From: Pomphorhynchus laevis
Taxonomy: Eukaryota; Acanthocephala; Palaeacanthocephala; Echinorhynchida; Pomphorhynchidae
Assembly: GCA_012934845.2 (NCBI GenBank)
Contig: WNNJ02001243.1
Coordinates: 62,001-126,000, forward strand
Direction: 5' to 3'
DNA: 64,000 bases
Shown piece by piece: positions 10,779 to 21,720 of the stretch (the stretch's first letter is position 1; every line of letters starts with the position of its first letter). Position numbers and translations under genes: made by a program. The notes beneath the pieces were generated by a model. It saw only the letters and a program-made list of their open reading frames with translations, ran no database searches and was not told where the DNA came from.

Positions 10779-13670
10779 ATGGCGCTCCATCTCTCCTATG
10801 TGTCTTCTCCACTAGTCTCTTTCGCCACAGCACACGGTTTCCGCCTCGGTCTCCTCAACACTAGATCTATTCTCAATAAATCCGATATTATCATCAACCT
10901 ATTCACCAAGCAATCCATCGATCTCTTCTGCCTCACCGAATCCTGGCACTCAGATTCCGACGACCTTTTTATTCGCCGTCTGCTCTCTGCCGGCTGCTCC
11001 CTAGTCGAATCCGCCCGCCCCCTCAGCTCATGCCCTTCTAAATCCTCTAATCATGGCGGCATCGTCGCATTCGCGCGTCACCCAGCGTCTAAAATCAATC
11101 CCCCTTTCAGTCCTTGCTCTTTTGAATTGCTCACTTGTCGTTATTCTAACCCGATCACTCTAGATCTCGCCATTGTATACCGTCCTGGTTCATCAGCTCC
11201 TACAGCCTTATTTTTTTACCGAACTCGCTGACCTCCTTTCTCATTGTTCTTTGTCCTCAATCCCTTCACTCGTTCTAGGAGACTTCAACATCCGCCTAGA
11301 CCGCCCCTCTTCCACGGATTCCATCCGCTTCATCAACATTCTATCCAACTACAATTACAAACTAATCTCCACTGCCCCCACACATATACTTGGCGGGGCA
11401 CTCGACATCATCGCTGTCCCCGATCATTTTGCTGCCCACACCTCACTGTCCATCTCTGATCCTGGTCTATCCGATCACTTTCTTATCACCCTTGATCTCG
11501 CTCGCAACCACACCCCTCCTCACACACCTACAATCCTACGTCGCCCTTGGAGAAATCTTGACCTTTCCCTTCTCCGCTCTGCCTTACTCAAATCGTCTCT
11601 ATCATTACCCACAATAACATATTCATCTCCTCACGATCTCGCCTTTCTTTTCGACTCTGAACTCACATCCACTCTTGATATTCTCTTGCCCTTCAAGTCT
11701 CACCCACACCTCGCTTGCACCGTGCCCCATGGTTTGACATCCAATGCCTACTCTCAAAGCGTCGACTCCGCCATGCTTTTCGACTCTATCACCGCTCTCT
11801 CAGACGCGATTTCCGCTCGGTCACTCCGTCTTTCCGTGATTCCTATCTTGCTCTTCGCCGGTCTCATCTCAACCTACTACGTACCAAATGCAACTCCTTC
11901 TGGCAGCATAAAATAATCACTTCATTCAACTCTAAGACTCTCTGGCATACTTTTAACTCAATCCTGGCTCGTTTCTCTACGCCTTGCAACATCAATGCTA
12001 ATGATTATTCGTCATTTCTCCAGACTAAAGTATCCACGCTGCTCTCTCACACCCCGGTCTCCATCCTATTCCACTCTGCCCAGTCTACTCTCATCCTTCC
12101 CGAACTCTTTCATCTTCTCCCTGTATCACCTACAGAAGTATCATCTGTCCTCATGTCCTTGCCCAACAAAACCTCACCTGCCGATCCCCTGCCTACCCAC
12201 ATATTAAAATCTATATGCTCATCGATATCCCCATTTCTCACAACCTTGTTTAACTCGTCCATCCGCAGTCGTATCTTCCCTTCACACTGGAAATCCGCAA
12301 TCGTTCGTCCCCTCCTTAAGAAACAATCGCTCGACCCCTCCCTTCCTTCCAGCTATCGCCCCATTTCACTACTCCCTACTCTTTCTAAGCTCTTAGAACG
12401 GCTCATCTTAATACAAATCAACGCTTATCTCTCCTCATCCAATCTGTACCCTCCTTTCCAATCCGCTTTCCGCTCTAATCACTCGACAGAAATCGCATGC
12501 ATAAAAGTGTACAACGACTTACTCATTTCTCGAGACAAGGCTCTATATAGTGTTCTCATCTCCCTGGACCTCTCCTCCGCATTCGACATTGTCGACCACT
12601 CCGTCCTCCTTTCTCGCCTTCGTTATGATTACGGCTTTTCTTCCTCCTCCGTAGCTTGGTTCGCCTCATATCTATCCGACCGTTCCTTTCGCGTCTGTTC
12701 TAATTCATCATCCTCCCCTCCCATCCCTATTTTTTGCGGGGTTCCACAAGGTTCAGTCCTAGGTCCCCTGCTTTTCTCTCTTTTGCTTGGCGATCTCTCT
12801 CCATTTATCAAACCTTACTCCTTTAACGTCATGCAATACGCCGATGACATTCTAATCTATGCTCATGCACCCACACATCGCATACACGATATCGCCATTT
12901 CTGCCTCCAACTGTCTCTCTTCTATCTACAAGCGTCTCTCCAATCTCCATCTCGTTCTAAACGCCGAAAAGTCCAAAATAATGTGGATCCTTCCCCGTAA
13001 ACCAAGCATATCTCCTCCCATTGTATCTTTTGCCTCATCGATCATCCCTGTAGTCCACAATCTCACTTTCTTAGGCTTCCATTTCGATGATCACCTTTCC
13101 TTTAAACCCTTCGTCCGTGACAAGGTCCGCTCGTCTAACTTAATTCTTCGTGACATCCGCCGTATCCGCCCCCTTATCGACTTCCGTTCTTGTATGTCTC
13201 TTCTTTCATCGCTTCTTTTCCCTAAAATCGATTACTGCCTTAGCCTTTTCGCCAATTTTCCAATATCCATCATCCTACCCCTACAACGAATAATCAACAC
13301 CGCCGTTCGTGTGCTCTTTCGCCTCCGTCGCTTCGACCACACATCCACATATTTTGCCCAACTCTCCTGGCCCACCATCCACATCCGCATCAAACTCCGC
13401 CTTCTTCTCATTACTTTTCGTCTCATCGCTGTCGGCTCCCCATCGTTCATCAACCTTCCTTTCTTAGACGATACTCGCCCCACCTCGCTATCGCTTCGTT
13501 CCTGTCATACCCTCTTACTCCACGTTCCTAATTACTCCAACAACTACGGTCTCCGATCTTTCCTCGTCGCCGCCTCACTCACCTGGAATCAACTCCCTCT
13601 TGACGTCCGCCGCGCTCCCTCTTTTATCACATTCAAACACCTCCTCCGTTCACACCTTCTCGACGCCTGA
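10779..13670 (+). pseudogene. LINE family A ORF2: endonuclease and reverse transcriptase
   Basis: ORF2 starts at ATG 10779, next to the ORF1 end (CGATGG, where family B has TGATGG). First comes an APE-type endonuclease: GLLNTRSILNKSD, TESWHSD, IVYRPG, LVLGDFNIRLDRP and LSDHFL (about 10830-11500). Then comes the RT: RPISLLPTLSKLLERL, SLDLSSAFDIVDHSVLL, GVPQGSVLGPLLFSLLLGDL, MQYADDILIY and NLTFLGFHFDD, with a C-terminal YGLRSFLVAASLTWNQLPL tail. Two compensating frameshifts (near 11210 in a T run and near 11715) break the endonuclease section. The RT section (11715-13670) is open over 651 codons with intact YADD. Confidence 0.9.
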
Positions 13671-13702
13671 TTCACAGTTTTGTTTTTGTTGTGGTCATGT
13701 AA

Positions 13703-13718
13703 GCGTGCGCTGGCACGC
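13703..13718 (+). other. LINE family A 3' terminal hairpin
   Basis: GCGTGC-GCTG-GCACGC forms a perfect 6-bp stem with a 4-nt loop 33 bp after the ORF2 stop, followed by ATTTGCCACGTT and the AAATAAAT tail. In CR1/L2-type LINEs a 3' stem-loop is recognised by the element's own RT to start reverse transcription. The same hairpin occurs at 24226-24241; family B has a covarying version at 34131-34147 and 27534-27550. Confidence 0.7.
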
Positions 13719-13748
13719 ATTTGCCACGTTAAAATAAATCTTTTTTTT

Positions 13749-15352
13749 TAATTGACAGATAATCATGACGAATGCAATGAAGAAGAATGGAGTGATTGAC
13801 GATGTCAAAAGCAGACGATAGATCAAGAGAAACTATGACATTACATAATTTATGATCGCGCGATATGAGTGAGTCGTTATAAACTTTAAGGCATGCAATT
13901 TCGGTAAAGTAATTAGAGCCAAAAGCGGCTTGGAAGGGAGGAAATAAGTTGGAGGAAAATAGATATGTGTTAATTTGCATGAGAACAAGACACTCAAGGA
14001 GTTTAGAGAGGGTTGGGAGAAGTGATATTGGTTGGTACGAGGATGGTAGTGAGGAGTCGGGAGATTGCTTTTTAACGATAGGACGAACAGTGGCGCATTT
14101 CTAGATGCAAGGAAATGTACGGCTACGGATGGACGAGTTGAACAATGTGTTTAGGAAGGGTGAAATAGAGGAGCGGATATTTTCAAGCAAGTGAGGGGGA
14201 ATTGGGTCAGAAGGAGAAGTTTTATTAGGTAATGACAGCAGAACCGAAGAAACTTCATCAGACGAAACGGGAAGGTGGAATAGATATGGGAGGGAAGTAT
14301 TTAAAGAGAAGAGTGAATACAAGGGGGCTATAGGTAGTAAGGAAAGTAGATTAGATAGCTTAGTTTGTAGATAAGAAGAAAATTCATCAAAATTTTATCT
14401 AATGTAATTCAACTAGAGTGATCGAATAGAAGATTGACAAGTGAGTAATTTTTTTAAGTAAGTAATTCAAAAGAGCAAGGACTGAAAGCGGGATTGATTT
14501 TGCAAATAGACGCAGGGTGACGTGCGAATGCAATAATGCCGCCATGATTAGATAATTTAGAAGAGGATGAGCTGATGGGGCAAACGGATTCGACTTCTGA
14601 GCAACCGGCAGAGAGCAGACTGTGAATGAAGAGGTCGTCGGAATCTGAGTGCCAGGATTCGATGAGGTTGGAGAGATCGATGAATTGCTTGGTGAATAGG
14701 TTGAAAATTAGATCGGATTTATAGAGAATAGATCTAGTGTCGAAGAGGCCAAGGCGGAAACCGTGTGTGGTTATGTCAGGAGCAAGCGGAGAAAACATAT
14801 TGGGTAGATGGAGCGCCATCGAATTTTGGATCGTTTGGACAACTTGAAAATTACCGTATATGTTTCGGATGGAGAGAGATGTTTCGCCGTTTTCCTCGCG
14901 ACGGCGTTTTTTGATGCGGGCAGAAGAGAGTTGAGCGATTTCAGAGCGATGCGATCAGGGAAAATTCGAGTGTTGAAGATTACATGAGTTTAAATCGTTG
15001 GAAGAAGACGGAAGACTCATTAGAGCGATGCTTAAAAACAATTTTCAGAAGATGGGGCTTATAAAGATTAGATTGAGAAGATTTGTTTAGGCGGATGATT
15101 GCGACAGGATAAATGTCCTTGAAAAATGGTTTATCCATAGGAACAAGAGACGATAGGATGGATCTGATGTCGGAAACATCGTGGTCGATACGTACTTGTG
15201 GATATAAGGAGGTGGAAGGCGTGATATTAGTGACGATGACGCGACGATCGCGAGAAGGAAAGTGTTTCCGTGAAGGAGGACGAGTGGTAGAGGTGATTTT
15301 TGTAAATGAGACGAAAAAAGTTTAGACGTCAATATTTGTTTCCTTCGAGCGA
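13749..15352 (-). mobile_element. Mosaic, internally deleted CR1-like LINE
   Basis: On the minus strand the first part (15352-14454) matches family A: the ORF1 C-terminus, the CGATGG junction, then endonuclease start GFRLGLFDTRSILYKSD to SFELLT. The second part (about 14400-13749) matches family B RT: LPVSSDEVSSVLLSLPNKTS, KVYNDSLISRDHKL and SLDLSSAFDIVNHSILL. The rest of the endonuclease and the RT catalytic part are missing. The join lies at about 14400-14453. It looks like either a recombinant or chimeric copy followed by deletion, or one element inserted beside another. Confidence 0.75.
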
Positions 15353-15355
15353 AAT

Positions 15356-15413
15356 TATTATTATTATTAATAATAATAATAATGACACCCTCTGACACCC
15401 GTCAGAGGGTGTC
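15356..15413. repeat. Palindromic junction: (TTA)n/(TAA)n plus perfect 13-bp hairpin
   Basis: An ATTATTATT run turns into AATAATAAT, followed at 15384-15413 by GACACCCTCTGAC, loop ACCC, GTCAGAGGGTGTC. The right arm is the element's own coding sequence (SEGV in the RT, codons 15402-15413); the left arm is its exact inverse copy. It sits between the 5' ends of two truncated LINEs in opposite orientation. Confidence 0.95.
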
Positions 15414-17117
15414 ACTCAAGGGGACCCTCTTGCGATGCCAGCGTTTGCAATCTCATCGATGCCCTTGATATATAAAATCAGAGAATCGATTCCATCAATA
15501 AAACAATGCTGGTATGCAGATGATTCGACTTTCGTTGGTGGGCTTGATGATCTATCACGTGTATGGCGTCTTCTTTGCTCAATAGGTGAGCAGTATGGAT
15601 ACCATGTCAATCCAAACAAATCGAGGTTGCTTATACATCCACGAAACATGATCCGTGCTCAACACATCTTTGGAGCTGATGGTTTAATCATTAATGAAGA
15701 TGGATTAAAGGTACTTGGTGCACCTATTGGCACGCCAAAGTTTGTAAGGGAGTATTGCTGCGGGCAGTTTTTATCGATGTCAAATCTGGTCAAGGATGTT
15801 GCTAATGCCGCTGATGCCGATGCTCATTCCGCATTTGTGGCATACTCTCTTGCAGTTCAGTCAAAGTGGACTCACCTTTTCCGAGCCGTTGATTGTGACA
15901 TAGAATGGTTGGATGATCTAAAGAATGTTATTGACACAAAATTTATGAATTCCATGTTTGGCGATGACATTGATCTTGATTTGAGGGGAGTATGTTCTTT
16001 GTCAACCAGTTTGGGGGGACTAGGAATACGAAATATTGAGAGTGAATTAACCAGACAGTACAACGCTGCACGATTGTTATCGTCCATATATGAAGAACCT
16101 GATTTAGATATTGGTTTCTCAGTAATACACTTATTGTCTGCAATTCAAAACGAACATAAAGAAGAAAATCGAAATTATGCTGAAAAACTCAAGCCAGAGA
16201 TCATTCCTATATTGCGAAAATCAGTGGAATATGCATCCCTGAAGGGTGCCTCTAATTGGCTAACAAGAGATGCGTTGGTTTCTACGGATTGTCAGTTGTC
16301 AACGCAAGAGTTTCGAGATGCGTTGTCTGTTCGATATGGTTTAACTCCCAAAGATTTGCCGGATAAGTGTCAATGTGGTCAGATATTAACAACGTCGCAT
16401 GCTCTCTCGTGCAAAAGGGGCGCATTCAACTTCATCCGTCATAATCAACTTCGAGACTTTTTGGTTAAGAAGTTGAACACAGTCTGTTGGAATGTGTTTG
16501 CAGAACCATCTCTGACTCCAGTTCCTGAAAACATCAGTTTCAATATTAGTACAACAACCAGACAAGATGATGCTCGAGCTGATATAGTAGGTAATGGACT
16601 GTTCGGTGGGAATATGGAGCGTACATTTTTTGATGTAGTCGTTTTCAACAATCATGCTCCGTCCTATTGCGAAAAGTCAACAGATGCCACTTTCACTTTC
16701 CACGAAAATAGAAAATGTGCCAAGTACGAAGAAAGGATACATACAATAGAGCACAGCTCATTTTGTCCCCTTATTTGGGCGACTACGGGCGGAGCTGGCA
16801 AGAGTGCACAAGCATGTATTAAATCATTGGCTCTAAAAATCGCTGAACAACAAAAAAGCGAATACGCCGTCACGATATCATCAATCAGGACATATATTAG
16901 TATGTGTCTTGCGAAAATTTGCTCTGCGACGCTTAGATGTCCACGTGTTCAGTTTCAGCGGACTTCGTATCTTCGAGCAGGACTTGTTTTATCAGAGTAA
17001 TATGTTTGTGTTATGGTATTTATACCACTATTTTAAATGTATAGAGGCCCATTTGTGGGAACCTTAATTGTACAAATTAAAATTTTAATAAATTGTTATT
17101 ATTGAAAAAAAAAATTA
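15384..17117 (+). mobile_element. RLE-type LINE, 5'-truncated copy 1
   Basis: The element starts inside the RT and ends with a short 3' region, AATTGTTATTATTGAAAAAAA and (TTA)n. A second, diverged copy of the same lineage follows directly in the same orientation. Its coding frame is uninterrupted, so apart from the 5' truncation this copy looks recent. Confidence 0.8.
15399..17000 (+). CDS. RLE-type LINE ORF: RT C-terminus plus restriction-like endonuclease
   Basis: The open frame begins before the ATG at 15435, with EGVTQGDPLAMPAFA (RT motif B), then CWYADDSTFVGG (motif C), YHVNPNKSRLL and KVLGAPIGTPKFV. After a linker with LGGLGIRN comes DALSVRYGL, a C-x-C-x7-H-x3-C knuckle (CQCGQILTTSHALSC), RHNQLRD, and then a nuclease-like core RADIVG...FFDVVVFN. 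A CCHC knuckle followed by a PD-(D/E)XK-type domain at the C-terminus is the arrangement of R2/NeSL/CRE-type LINEs, which cut target DNA with a restriction-like endonuclease. Exact clade is unknown; similar proteins are frequent in cnidarian genomes, from memory. 534 codons are open to the TAA at 17000. Confidence 0.75.
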   Translation, partial: PSEGVTQGDPLAMPAFAISSMPLIYKIRESIPSIKQCWYADDSTFVGGLDDLSRVWRLLCSIGEQYGYHVNPNKSRLLIHPRNMIRAQHIFGADGLIINEDGLKVLGAPIGTPKFVREYCCGQFLSMSNLVKDVANAADADAHSAFVAYSLAVQSKWTHLFRAVDCDIEWLDDLKNVIDTKFMNSMFGDDIDLDLRGVCSLSTSLGGLGIRNIESELTRQYNAARLLSSIYEEPDLDIGFSVIHLLSAIQNEHKEENRNYAEKLKPEIIPILRKSVEYASLKGASNWLTRDALVSTDCQLSTQEFRDALSVRYGLTPKDLPDKCQCGQILTTSHALSCKRGAFNFIRHNQLRDFLVKKLNTVCWNVFAEPSLTPVPENISFNISTTTRQDDARADIVGNGLFGGNMERTFFDVVVFNNHAPSYCEKSTDATFTFHENRKCAKYEERIHTIEHSSFCPLIWATTGGAGKSAQACIKSLALKIAEQQKSEYAVTISSIRTYISMCLAKICSATLRCPRVQFQRTSYLRAGLVLSE

Positions 17118-18204
17118 TTATTATTATTATTAAATTACAACTTGATTCGATAATGATTCCATTACGCTACGGTGGATTGGGTATACTAGACCCGAATAGT
17201 AATCCTCTTTCGGAATATGATAGTTCATTACGCATGAGCCAACCTCTACTAGATGGATTATCAGGAAGTGATTTAGAGATTAGATATGCCCAAATTGCGC
17301 GAGAAATAAGAATATATAAGCAAGAATCTATCAAAACTCGATTGATGAGGGTTAAATCAAAATCAGCGACTATTAGCGCTTGTCTCGATTTCGCAGCCTG
17401 TAAAGGGGCATCTAATTGGCTTTCAGCAAAACCTTCATTAGTACTTAATCACCACTTAAGCAAAAGGCAATTTCAAGATGCTCTGGCATCACGCTATGGA
17501 TGGAAACCTCCGGACTCACCCATGAAATGTTTGTGTGGACACAATTTTGATATTTGTCATGCTGTTGCTTGTCAGTCCGGTGGTATTCCAACAATTAGAC
17601 ATAACGTGGTTCGTGATATTATTGCTAAAGAACTATCCGATGTATGCAGTTCAACATCAATTGAACCTCCTTTACAACCTTTGCCTGAAGGAATAGTTTT
17701 CAAAAATTCCACAACGACCCTTGATCGTAATTCTAGAGTTGATGTTGCGTGTTACGGTCTGTTTGGGGATAAGACGGAGCGGTCATTATTTGACATTTGT
17801 GTTTTCAGCCATCTTGCTCCTTCTTATTCATCTGGCACGACAAGCAATGCTTTTAACTATCACGAGGCTAGAAAAAACTCGAAGTATGGTGAAAGAATAG
17901 CACGGTTTGAACGATCGTCATTTTATCCTATTGTTCTTGCCTCCAACGGTGCCCTTGGCAGTACAGCACAGATGATTTTAAAGAAAATAGCAAAGATACG
18001 AGCAGATAGAACTTGCGATAATTACAGCGCCTGTATCCGAAATATAAGGTGTAGAGTCGGTTTTGCTTTAGCAAAAATGTCTTCGATGTCTATACGTGCT
18101 GCTCGTACGTCGAAAATTTAGTCAGTTAGTCAGCATGGAACAAGACTTAATAACTATTATTTGACTGTATTCTTAAATGTTTGTATTTAAAAAAAAATTA
18201 TTAT
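17118..18204 (+). mobile_element. RLE-type LINE, 5'-truncated copy 2 (different subfamily)
   Basis: The frame 17131-18121 lacks the RT core and starts at IPLRYGGLGILDPNSN. It keeps DALASRYGWKPPDSP, the knuckle CLCGHNFDICHAVAC, RHNVVRD, and the nuclease-like core SRVDVACYGLFG...SLFDICVF, with a conserved YGERIARFE block near the end. It differs from copy 1 at many positions, so the two are separate insertions of different subfamilies rather than a tandem duplication. It ends with an A-rich stretch and ATTATTATTATT shared with the tail of the next element. Confidence 0.8.
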
Positions 18205-18293
18205 TATTAAATACAACGGCAGCAAAAGAGCGTAGAGCTCGTACAGGCTGGGTACAGGGTTAAAAAAAATATATCAATGAAAATCCGATTGTT

Positions 18294-21046
18294 TTAAGTT
18301 AGTACATTCTTCAGATTTCTCTTGAAGGACAAAATACTGGAGGCCGAAACCACTTGACTTGGTAGCTTATTCCAGCTTTTCCACGTTCGGTTGACAATTG
18401 TGTTAAATCTTCTTCGTGGACGAATGTGGGTCTTTAACGTGAGGTGATGTCCCCTCAATCTGTTTGAATTTCGAAGTTCGAACAGTTTGCGACAAACATG
18501 TTCCCTCTGCCCTTTTTGAACATTAAGCGCTGTCCACACAAACATTAAATCAGATGACTTTAAAGATTTCTTCACTGTGGTCACACCAAGTGCGTGAAGT
18601 CGAAAAATGAATGAGAGCTTGCGTTGGCTGGGTACAAGATGTGTGGCCTTGCGTAATATGGATTCGTACATGTTCATCTCTGTCGTAGTTTGAGGGTGAC
18701 AGGCAGGTGAAGCGTATCTCATTAAAGATAAGACATAAGCATTGTAAATTAACTTAAAACTGGATGCGTCAAGCTGGCCAATGGTCCTTCTAATAAGTCC
18801 TAAAATTCGACGGCATTTAGCAACTGTGTGACTGGTATGTGGGATGGTCGATAAGCTTCTATTTACGATCACTCCAAGGTCTTGAAATTGGAGAACTGTT
18901 TCAATTTCTCTTCCGTCAATGGTATATGATGAATTGATGTGTAGATGTCCGATACGCATATGTTTTGACTTATCGGGGTTTAATACCAGTCCCCGTTGAT
19001 TACACCATACCTTAATATTATCAATGTCTCTCTGGAGTATCATTGGATCTCGGCTATCGATTATTGGTCGCCAAATTTTCAAGTCGTCGGCATATAAACC
19101 ACATGGACTCGAAATAGCTGTAGTAAGCTCGTTGATGTAAATAATGAAGAGCAATGGACTGAGTACCGATCCCTGAGGAACACCGCGTCCAGGATTTCTT
19201 GTTTTTGACATTTGTTTATTAGCCAATACAGTAATCTTCCGATTTCTAAGGAAGGAGTTAATCCAATTAAGGAGGGTTCCTCTGATGCCGTACTGTTCCA
19301 GCGTAATAAGGAGGACATCATAGTATATCCGATCAAATGCTTTGCTGAGGTCGAAAAACAAGACATCAACACTAACTCCAGCTTCGGCATATCTGGTCCA
19401 ATCACTCCTCGCAAGTATGAGGTTTGTGACAGTAGATCTTCCTGGGCGGAAACCATGCTGGTTGTCGCAGAGTACTTGGTTATCTTCTAGGTGCCCGATG
19501 ATTCGTTTAAAAAGCAGTTTCTCTAGCACTTTACAAGCAACGCAGGTAAGGCTTATGGGCCGATAGTTGCTTGCTAGATTACGGTCGCCTTTTTTGTAGA
19601 GAGGTCGGATTATAGAACATTTCCAATCTGATGGTATACAGCCTGTTGACAAGGAGAAATCGAATATGGTGTGTAAAGGTTCATATATTACTGGTGCAAG
19701 TTCCCGAAGAAGAATTGGAGGAATATTGTCTGGTCCTGCCGCAATTGATCGTGGTAGCTTTAGAAGTTCGTTAAGAACCTCAAATTTATCAAATGGAGTA
19801 AATTCGTAACACGGATATTGAGCTGTGGAGAATCTGGGGCAATACTGACAGGTAGGACTCTCTAGCGTGAATTGATCTAGGAAAATATTGGCAATTGCTT
19901 TGTCATCAGATGTGAGCTCACCGGTTTCCATAAATATAGAGTTAATCTCAGACGTAGTTGATTTTAATGAGCTGATATGTTTAAACAATTTACTGGGAAA
20001 TCTTTTTGATGATCGACAAAGATTGGAAACGAAGCACCTGCGTTTCTGACGTTTGAGTGCCGTAACTTGATTTCGTAATTCCTTGTAATCGATCCAAGAA
20101 CAATTCTGTTCTTTAAATTTTTTGTAAATTTTGTCTCTTGTCTTAATCATTTGTTTAATCTGCGAGTCAAACCAAATGGGAGTTTTGTGGGATGTGCGCT
20201 GACGTTTTAAAGGGGAGAAGTAATTTAGAGCATTGATCAAAGTAGATTTGAAATTTTCCCAGCACTGATCGATGCCAATTTCATATGGATTAGGCCATTG
20301 AATGTTTCGAATAGCTTGCGTCATACTTGCGAAATTCGCTTTGAAGGGATTCAATTCGGGTTTTGACGAGGGGGCTGTTTTAAAGAGACTGACAGAAAGC
20401 GCCAGCCTAATGACACAATGATCAATGAGGTCAATAGGGGGCTGAGAGAGATTTCATCAATTGGTTCCCCTCGTGATAAGCAGAGGTCTAAAATGGCAGA
20501 TGATTGCTTCCTCCTTCTAGTGGGTTCGTGAATATGCTGGGTTAGATTGAGATCGTTGAACGTATCAAGGAGATTGGATGATTCAACATCACAACCATGT
20601 GTCGAAGTATATAGGTCCCAATTGACATGAGGCATATTGAAGTCTCCTAGGATAATGATCGGTGATAAGCTTGTTAGGTGATGTCGTAAAGAGATGCCAA
20701 TCTTTTCAGTTGCGGAGCGCGGAGATCGGTAAAATAAACCGATTTTTAGTTTCTGTCTATCAGGAGAAGATACTGTTGCCCACAGATATTCGTTGTATGA
20801 ATCATCTGATACAATGCTGTGCTCGATGATGGTTAACGGTTGCTTGACGTATAATATAACTCCACCTCCTTTTGAGGCGGTTCGATCCGATCGTATAACA
20901 AAGTAGCCTGGGATTGAGATTTCATTATCAGATATATCGTTGTTAAGCCAGGTTTCACTCAATGCTATGATGTTTGTGTTCATTGAATTAACGAGACACA
21001 ATATTTCGTCAAATTTGTTGTACATGCTTAAACAGTTAGAGTACAT
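18294..21046 (-). pseudogene. LINE family D ORF2: endonuclease and reverse transcriptase
   Basis: The endonuclease (21046-20440) shows LSETWLNND, GGGVILYVKQ, GLFYRSP, IIILGDFNMPHVNW and the ILDLCLS region. The RT (20354-18294, 686 codons) shows AAGPDNIPPILLREL, ASNYRPISLTCVACKVLEKL, NQHGFRPGRSTVTNL, FFDLSKAFDRIYYD, GVPQGSVLSPLLFIIYINEL, catalytic GLYADDLKIWRPI, and the tail SWNKLPSQVV. The two halves are joined by a single one-base frameshift in a C run near 20440; apart from this ORF2 is open. The YADD-KIWR signature matches jockey-like or Rex-like elements known from flatworms and other invertebrates. An ATG at 21046 is likely but not certain. Confidence 0.9.
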
Positions 21047-21117
21047 GATGGAAATATTATTTTGAGAGTAACGGCAGTCGTGTGGTGTCTCTGTTGGTGT
21101 TGAAATTGGATTGATGT

Positions 21118-21708
21118 TTACGTGGTGGATGCACGAATCTGTGCGGCGGAGAGTGTCGATGGAACGCTTAGACGGATTCCGAGGCTGAATCGCGTATTTA
21201 CCCTTCGCCGCACAACTTGAAAATTTTTCACAATTAGATTTTTTTCACCGTTTTGAATTCTTTGTTGAAGCTCTTTCCTTGCCGATTTCAATCTGTTTCT
21301 ATCTTCAGTGCTGAGGTCAGGTAGAAGTCTGATACTGGAGCCCCTTAACTTAAAGGAATTCTTGATGATTTGCTTACTAGTCTCGGGGCTATCAACAACA
21401 ACTTTCAAAAGCCTTGGTTTGGTACCATCTTGTTTCTTCCCAATGCGAAAGAGGTGTATTACCTGTCTATTTTGTTCGACTGATATTTCTGTTGGGAGAA
21501 CAGTTGAAAGAACTTGCTTTACTGAATCAACATCATGTTTAATCCGGATGAGACTGTTTGGACTCGGTGATTCATTTAAATTTACAATGATAAAACATTT
21601 ATCCCGATCGAATGTTCGGCGTTTATGTCGTTTAGGCTCAGATAGAATAGGTATATTGGGGTTATCAGTGTTGTTTACAGTGGATTTGGTAAAATGATCT
21701 GATATCAT
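21118..21708 (-). CDS. LINE family D ORF1 protein, C-terminal part
   Basis: 196 codons. RDKCFIIVNLNESPSPNSL, IKHDVDSVKQVLS and KPRLLKVVVDSPETSKQII follow the same plan as the ORF1 C-terminus of family A (RDRCVIVTNITPS and onward), so this is probably the RRM-like RNA-binding half of an ORF1 protein. A basic stretch (KRHKRRTFDRDK) precedes it. The N-terminal zinc-binding part is absent, most likely by 5' truncation. ORF2 starts about 70 bp downstream. Confidence 0.7.
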   Translation of the reverse strand: MISDHFTKSTVNNTDNPNIPILSEPKRHKRRTFDRDKCFIIVNLNESPSPNSLIRIKHDVDSVKQVLSTVLPTEISVEQNRQVIHLFRIGKKQDGTKPRLLKVVVDSPETSKQIIKNSFKLRGSSIRLLPDLSTEDRNRLKSARKELQQRIQNGEKNLIVKNFQVVRRRVNTRFSLGIRLSVPSTLSAAQIRASTT

Positions 21709-21720
21709 TATTAGACATTC

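Larger units (their letters stand above)
9395..13748 (+). mobile_element. CR1-like LINE family A, near full-length copy
   Basis: This element has both ORFs, a 3' hairpin and an AAAATAAATC-T(n) tail. It is the reference copy for family A here; other A pieces lie at 5788-6869, 14454-15352, 23198-24284, 29426-29800 and 40426-41675. ORF1 and ORF2 carry few frameshifts and only short homopolymer errors, so it is fairly young. The GC content and pyrimidine-rich coding strand differ sharply from the surrounding AT-rich DNA. A 5' untranslated region, if any, is shorter than about 30 bp, so a slight 5' truncation cannot be excluded. Confidence 0.9.
18205..21720 (-). mobile_element. APE-type LINE family D, nearly intact copy
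   Basis: On the minus strand the order is ORF1 C-terminal part, endonuclease, reverse transcriptase, and a 3' end with hairpin GAGC-TCTAC-GCTC, CCGTTGTATT and (TAA)n. Only one frameshift is evident in ORF2. The ORF1 lacks an N-terminal Cys cluster, so the copy is probably 5'-truncated near 21720, where AT-rich unassigned DNA begins. It abuts RLE copy 2 at a shared TTA run. Confidence 0.88.
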
